A stretch of 64,000 nt of DNA from Blautia parvula (GTDB taxonomy: Bacteria; Bacillota; Clostridia; Lachnospirales; Lachnospiraceae), in assembly GCF_020215665.1 (NCBI RefSeq), contig NZ_CP084061.1:3332501-3396500 (forward strand), in the 5' to 3' direction. The position numbers were made by a program, and so were the translations under genes. Shown in pieces: positions 60,638-64,000 of the stretch (position 1 is its first letter; each line of letters begins with the position of its first letter). The notes under the pieces were generated by a model. That model had not been told where the DNA came from and searched no databases. It saw only the letters and a program-made list of their open reading frames with translations.

Positions 60638-60666
60638 CTTGAGACTCTTCTTACTTTTGCTGACAC

Positions 60667-61053
60667 TCAGCGGTATAATCTTCTGCAGCGCCTGCGCCGG
60701 CATCTGCGTCTGTACACTTCGTTGAAGAACAGAACCTCTATCAGATCCTGCAGCGCTTCGTCCGGAAGGTTGCCGCATCTTCTGCAGAAACCGGATTCCA
60801 CTCCCATCCTTCCGCTATCTCTGCGTATCTGGCTGTGGATGGAATCGCAGACTTTGCGCATCATGTATTTGTCCGGATGTTCATCGTACATCCTGCTGCC
60901 CTCATAATCCATACGGTCACATGCATCCTCCACATAACACTGGATGTATGCGGCGTTTTCCGGGTAATTGGCGCGCAGGCGCCGCATATCCTGCTGCATC
61001 ACCCGCTCCTGCCCCAGTATCTCTTCCCTGGGGTCCGCTTTCTTAACTGCCAT
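60667..61053 (-). CDS. Conserved small protein of unknown function
   Basis: About 128 residues, soluble, helix-rich. The body (REEILGQERVMQQDMRRLRANYPENAAYIQCYVEDACDRMDYEGSRMYDEHPD) looks conserved, followed by a stretch with CRRCGN and a terminal RRRCRRRRCRR tail that is strongly Cys/Arg-rich and could bind nucleic acid or metal. I do not recognise the family. ATG at 61053 has GAGG 6 nt upstream; an ATG four codons earlier lacks one. Neighbours are a methyltransferase and a lipoprotein gene. Confidence 0.65.
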   Translation of the reverse strand: MAVKKADPREEILGQERVMQQDMRRLRANYPENAAYIQCYVEDACDRMDYEGSRMYDEHPDKYMMRKVCDSIHSQIRRDSGRMGVESGFCRRCGNLPDEALQDLIEVLFFNEVYRRRCRRRRCRRLYR

Positions 61054-61107
61054 AAAAAACCTCACTGATTCTTCTCATAGTCAGTATATGCAGAAAAGAA
61101 ACCCGCG

Positions 61108-62328
61108 TCACTGTTCCACAGCGGTCCTGGGCGTGTAGGGCGGTACCTGCCCCCCGGGTTCTATGGTGTTGGACACATAGGTGAAGCCATCCCCGTCCTC
61201 TGCCCCGCGTATGGTGACCTGATGGGTAAAGAGCCTGTCATTTTTAAGCTGTGGACTGACCGCATCAACTGTCAGGGTCAGGGTTCCATCCCCGTTATCC
61301 TGTAAATCCACCACCTCCGGAATCCTCTCTGTCCAGTCAGCAGTGTTGCTGCCCGCGATCTGTATCCAGGGATATGTCCCTGTTCCGCTGTTATATCCTG
61401 CCTGCACCCTTAACTGCTCCACAGGTATACTGAAATATTTCTCGATCAGATCTTCAAATTCGCTGCTGCCGATCCCCTCCGGATACTGGGCACTGTCCGG
61501 CAGGCTCCCCTGGTCAATTCGGTAGAGCACATCATACAGGTCGTTGAAGTTCACCTGCCGGAAGTTGGACTCATCCCATTCCACAAGGAACAGATTGTTT
61601 CCCTCATAACCGATGGGCTCTATGTACTGCTCACACATTTTGCGCAGCTCTTCGTCCAGGGGGAGCACGCGTATGGCATCGGTGCCGTCTGCCTCCATCC
61701 CCTCCGGAATATATCTCTCATAGAAAAGGTAGCCTTTCTTTGTATACGCCCATTTCCAGGCTTTGTACCGCACCATATCCACCACATATGGCTCCTGCTT
61801 TTTATTCCAGTCCACGATCGTGGAGGTGATGGTCACTGCTCCTGTTTTGTCTGAGGTGAAATCTATCTTTTCCATTCCTCCGTCATCGTGAATGCGGTAG
61901 ATGGAAACAGCTGCATCCTCTTTTTTCTCCTGACCTGCCAAAAACTTCTCCGCAAGCTGGTAGTTCTCCATGTTCTCCCTGTTCCTGTTATCCAGGGCAG
62001 CATACCCCTGGCTTCCCATCTTCTTTACCAGGGCTGCCACAGTGTCCATGGAAAGCACCTCCTCCTTGCCGCTGTTCTTCTTTGCCTGAACTAAAAGGTC
62101 CTGATAGCTCTTTGCAGCCTGGACAGCGGCCTCTGTCAGGGTTTCTGACTCATCGGCAGGTATTTCCATCTCATAATAGCTGTTTTCCTCTTTTACAGCC
62201 TCCCGGTCCTCCTCTTTGGCGGTATCGGCATTGACAGTCACCTCTTCCTTCTGCTGTACCTTGTCTCCGCATCCGCCCAGGATCAGGCTTACTGCTGTCA
62301 CACACATCATAACCCCTTTTAATCTCAC
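61108..62328 (-). CDS. Lipoprotein of unknown function (DUF6070-like)
   Basis: 406 residues, start GTG with GGAG 9 nt upstream inside the preceding PBP gene. Lipobox GGC near residue 20 (ILGGCG) after a short signal. The body mixes helices and strands and ends with a Pro/Gly-rich PGGQVPPYTP tail; PEGMEADGTDAIRVLPLDEE and VDLQDNGDGTLTLTVDAV suggest a beta-rich extracellular domain. The family name is from memory and uncertain. It follows the PBP gene by 6 bp, so it may act in wall synthesis. Confidence 0.65.
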   Translation of the reverse strand: MRLKGVMMCVTAVSLILGGCGDKVQQKEEVTVNADTAKEEDREAVKEENSYYEMEIPADESETLTEAAVQAAKSYQDLLVQAKKNSGKEEVLSMDTVAALVKKMGSQGYAALDNRNRENMENYQLAEKFLAGQEKKEDAAVSIYRIHDDGGMEKIDFTSDKTGAVTITSTIVDWNKKQEPYVVDMVRYKAWKWAYTKKGYLFYERYIPEGMEADGTDAIRVLPLDEELRKMCEQYIEPIGYEGNNLFLVEWDESNFRQVNFNDLYDVLYRIDQGSLPDSAQYPEGIGSSEFEDLIEKYFSIPVEQLRVQAGYNSGTGTYPWIQIAGSNTADWTERIPEVVDLQDNGDGTLTLTVDAVSPQLKNDRLFTHQVTIRGAEDGDGFTYVSNTIEPGGQVPPYTPRTAVEQ

Positions 62329-62334
62329 ACCACG

Positions 62335-64000
62335 TCACTCCTTTGCCAGCATTTCATCCAACAGTGGTCTGTCCAGATCCACCACATAACCGCTTCCTCC
62401 GCGGTCTTTCACATCCTCCACCATGTTGAGCATCAGGAAACTGTTTGTCTTGTCCCCATCCGTATTGAATACGGCAAACCATCCAAGCTCCGTACCATTT
62501 TCATCATCCTGGGATGCTTTGATCTCTGCGGTTCCCGTCTTGCCGGCCAGGTTCGCTCCTTCTGTATAGGCACCGTGGCCGGTCCCGTTCTCATCCTCGA
62601 TGACTGCCGTCAGATCCTCTTTTATCACAGCGGCAGCCTCCTTGGAAAAGGCACCTGCGATCCAGTATTCCGGTGTTTTATTGTCTGTCATCTCCAGATA
62701 TGGCTTTATCATATTTCCGTCGCCTATAAACGCGGAGTAAATACAGGCCAGATGGAGGGGATTCATCAGAATCTGTCCCTGGCCGTATCCGCTGTCCGCA
62801 AGCTGGATCTCCGAAGTGATTCCGTCTTCATTGGAATACTGGGATTTGCTCATACCGATCTCAAATGGTATCTCCTGCCCGAATCCCAGTTTTTTCAGTT
62901 GTTCCGTCAGTGTATCTGCCCCGATTTTCAGCGCTGCCTTGGCAAAATAAATGTTGTCTGAGTAGACAAGGGCATTCCGCAGAACCGCCTCATCCCCGTA
63001 CTCATGCAGCGTTGTGATCCGGTAATCCCCCCAGCTCTCATCCTTCTGCCAGGAAAGGCCGCTGGCTCCCAGGTTCTCGTCCGCCGAAAGGGTTCCCGTT
63101 GTAAGGCCCACCGCGCCGATGACAGGTTTGAAGGAGGAACCGGGCACCCAGCTTTCCCTTGTCCTGTTGTACAGGGGCTTATCCTCATCGTTGTTCAGGG
63201 AATCCCATTTCTCCTGAGACATTCCCAGTACAAAGTCCATGCTGTTGAAGGTGGGTGTGGATACCATTGCCAGCACCTCACCTGTCTTAGGGTTCATGAC
63301 AATGGAACTGCTCTTGTCGTTCTTATACTGCTCATACACACTCTGCTGCAGGTGGCCGTCAATGGTCAGGGTAATATTCTCCCCGTCCTTCGGGGCTGCC
63401 ATGGCAAGTGCCTCCTTTTCGCTGCCCTCTGCGTCCACAATGGAAATCTTATAGCCTTTCCGGGCCTTCAGCCTGTTCTCGAATAATTTCTCCAGACCGC
63501 TTTTTCCCAGAATGCTCTGTTCGTCATAGCCTTTGTCCCTTAATTCTTCCAGTTCCTCTGCGTTTATCTCCTGGACATAACCCAGAAGATGGGATGTGCA
63601 CTCCCCATAGGGATAAACCCTGCTTTCCGCATCGGAGATCATCACACCGGGAAGTTCCAGCAGTTTATCCTTCAGGGTGGCCTCCCCCTCACCCACAGGG
63701 GTCTCCAGCTGGCTGCTGCTCATCTTCTTCACAGGGACAAAGGAATCATCCTTCACCCAGGAAGCATCCAGCTTTTCGGAAATACTGCCGGCTGTGGTTC
63801 CCAGAAGCGCTGCCATGGTTTCCAGCTCCTCCTGGGGCTGGACCGCCATTTTGCCCGGAACAAGCCCTACATTGGCAACCGTCCCCTGGCCTGCCAGAAG
63901 CTCACCGTTTCTGTCATATATCTCTCCCCGCTTTGCGTCTATGCTGACAACACTCACTTTGTCCGCAGCCTTCAGATTGGGGAATATCATGGAATCACTC
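62335..64000 (-). CDS. Penicillin-binding protein transpeptidase (5' end outside the window)
   Basis: Class B-type PBP, at least 551 residues visible; the N-terminus and membrane anchor lie beyond 64000. Motifs of the transpeptidase domain are intact: SSFK with the active-site Ser (WVPGSSFKPV), YSDN (LVYSDNIYFAKAA) and KTGTAE (NLAGKTGTAE). Upstream is a MecA-type N-terminal region (GEIYDRNGELLA, SRVYPYGECTSHLLGYV). It cross-links peptidoglycan at the outer membrane face. The internal start near 63990 is not a true start. Confidence 0.85.
   Translation of the reverse strand, partial: SDSMIFPNLKAADKVSVVSIDAKRGEIYDRNGELLAGQGTVANVGLVPGKMAVQPQEELETMAALLGTTAGSISEKLDASWVKDDSFVPVKKMSSSQLETPVGEGEATLKDKLLELPGVMISDAESRVYPYGECTSHLLGYVQEINAEELEELRDKGYDEQSILGKSGLEKLFENRLKARKGYKISIVDAEGSEKEALAMAAPKDGENITLTIDGHLQQSVYEQYKNDKSSSIVMNPKTGEVLAMVSTPTFNSMDFVLGMSQEKWDSLNNDEDKPLYNRTRESWVPGSSFKPVIGAVGLTTGTLSADENLGASGLSWQKDESWGDYRITTLHEYGDEAVLRNALVYSDNIYFAKAALKIGADTLTEQLKKLGFGQEIPFEIGMSKSQYSNEDGITSEIQLADSGYGQGQILMNPLHLACIYSAFIGDGNMIKPYLEMTDNKTPEYWIAGAFSKEAAAVIKEDLTAVIEDENGTGHGAYTEGANLAGKTGTAEIKASQDDENGTELGWFAVFNTDGDKTNSFLMLNMVEDVKDRGGSGYVVDLDRPLLDEMLAKE

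Overview
The window looks like a chromosomal segment from a low-to-moderate GC, spore-lineage Firmicute, most likely a Lachnospiraceae (Clostridia, Blautia-like). The inference rests on the gene content: yyaC and spoVG, paired glgC/glgD, a split transketolase with a short transaldolase, DnaD/DnaI-type primosome loaders, an anaerobic NrdG activase, strong SD sequences and clear sigma-A promoters. No phage, IS element or CRISPR array was seen. Most genes lie on the minus strand. The exceptions are yyaC, the SRP RNA-dedA pair, a tandem small-RNA pair, nrdG, tRNA-Pro, rsmF, the murC-dnaD-dnaI-prs run (35.6-40.8 kb) and a small XRE/membrane-protein pair.

Region by region: 0-5.8 kb is an isomaltose/malto-oligosaccharide uptake operon (LacI regulator, binding protein, two permeases, GH13 oligo-1,6-glucosidase). 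Its promoter lies between two identical palindromic operators. 5.8-10.6 kb holds cvpA, a DUF5711-type protein, a LysM protein with a degenerate MPN (JAB) domain, yyaC and an HD protein. 10.7-18.5 kb contains split transketolase and transaldolase, then a compact pfk-dnaX-ybaB-recR-lacI gene string. 18.5-22.5 kb holds a small secreted protein with an unusual leader, the SRP RNA, dedA, a homocysteine methyltransferase, tadA, two tandem unannotated small RNA genes and tRNA-Ser(CGA). 22.5-32.3 kb holds nrdG, a large repeat-rich protein, tRNA-Pro(CGG), an AEC transporter, a LacI regulator, rsmF, and a UroD-type methyltransferase / CobW GTPase / His-rich protein operon. 32.6-40.8 kb has spoVG, glgCD, murC, dnaD, dnaI and prs, with DnaA boxes upstream of dnaD. 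40.9-46.7 kb is a second sugar locus: AraC regulator, GH123-type glycosidase and ABC importer. 46.9-64 kb holds YhaN/YhaO-type repair genes, asnS, an ECF sigma factor with a membrane beta-propeller partner, an XRE regulator, an MBL lipoprotein, an M29 aminopeptidase, a large membrane-anchored protein, a methyltransferase, two poorly known proteins and a truncated PBP.

Together the genes describe a saccharolytic anaerobe: two binding-protein-dependent sugar importers (both without an ATPase gene, so a shared MsmK-type ATPase elsewhere is likely), glycolysis/pentose-phosphate enzymes, glycogen precursor synthesis and housekeeping replication and repair genes.

The most novel-looking items are non-coding. 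First, a tandem pair of small RNA genes at 21.76-22.22 kb has PhoB-box-like 11-bp-spaced repeats exactly upstream of each -10 element. Second, an attenuator-like leader lies at 18.94-19.10 kb. Third, a 134-bp structured interspersed repeat occurs in two full copies and one short copy. Among proteins, the UroD/CobW/His-rich trio and the catalytically dead MPN-LysM fusion deserve attention.
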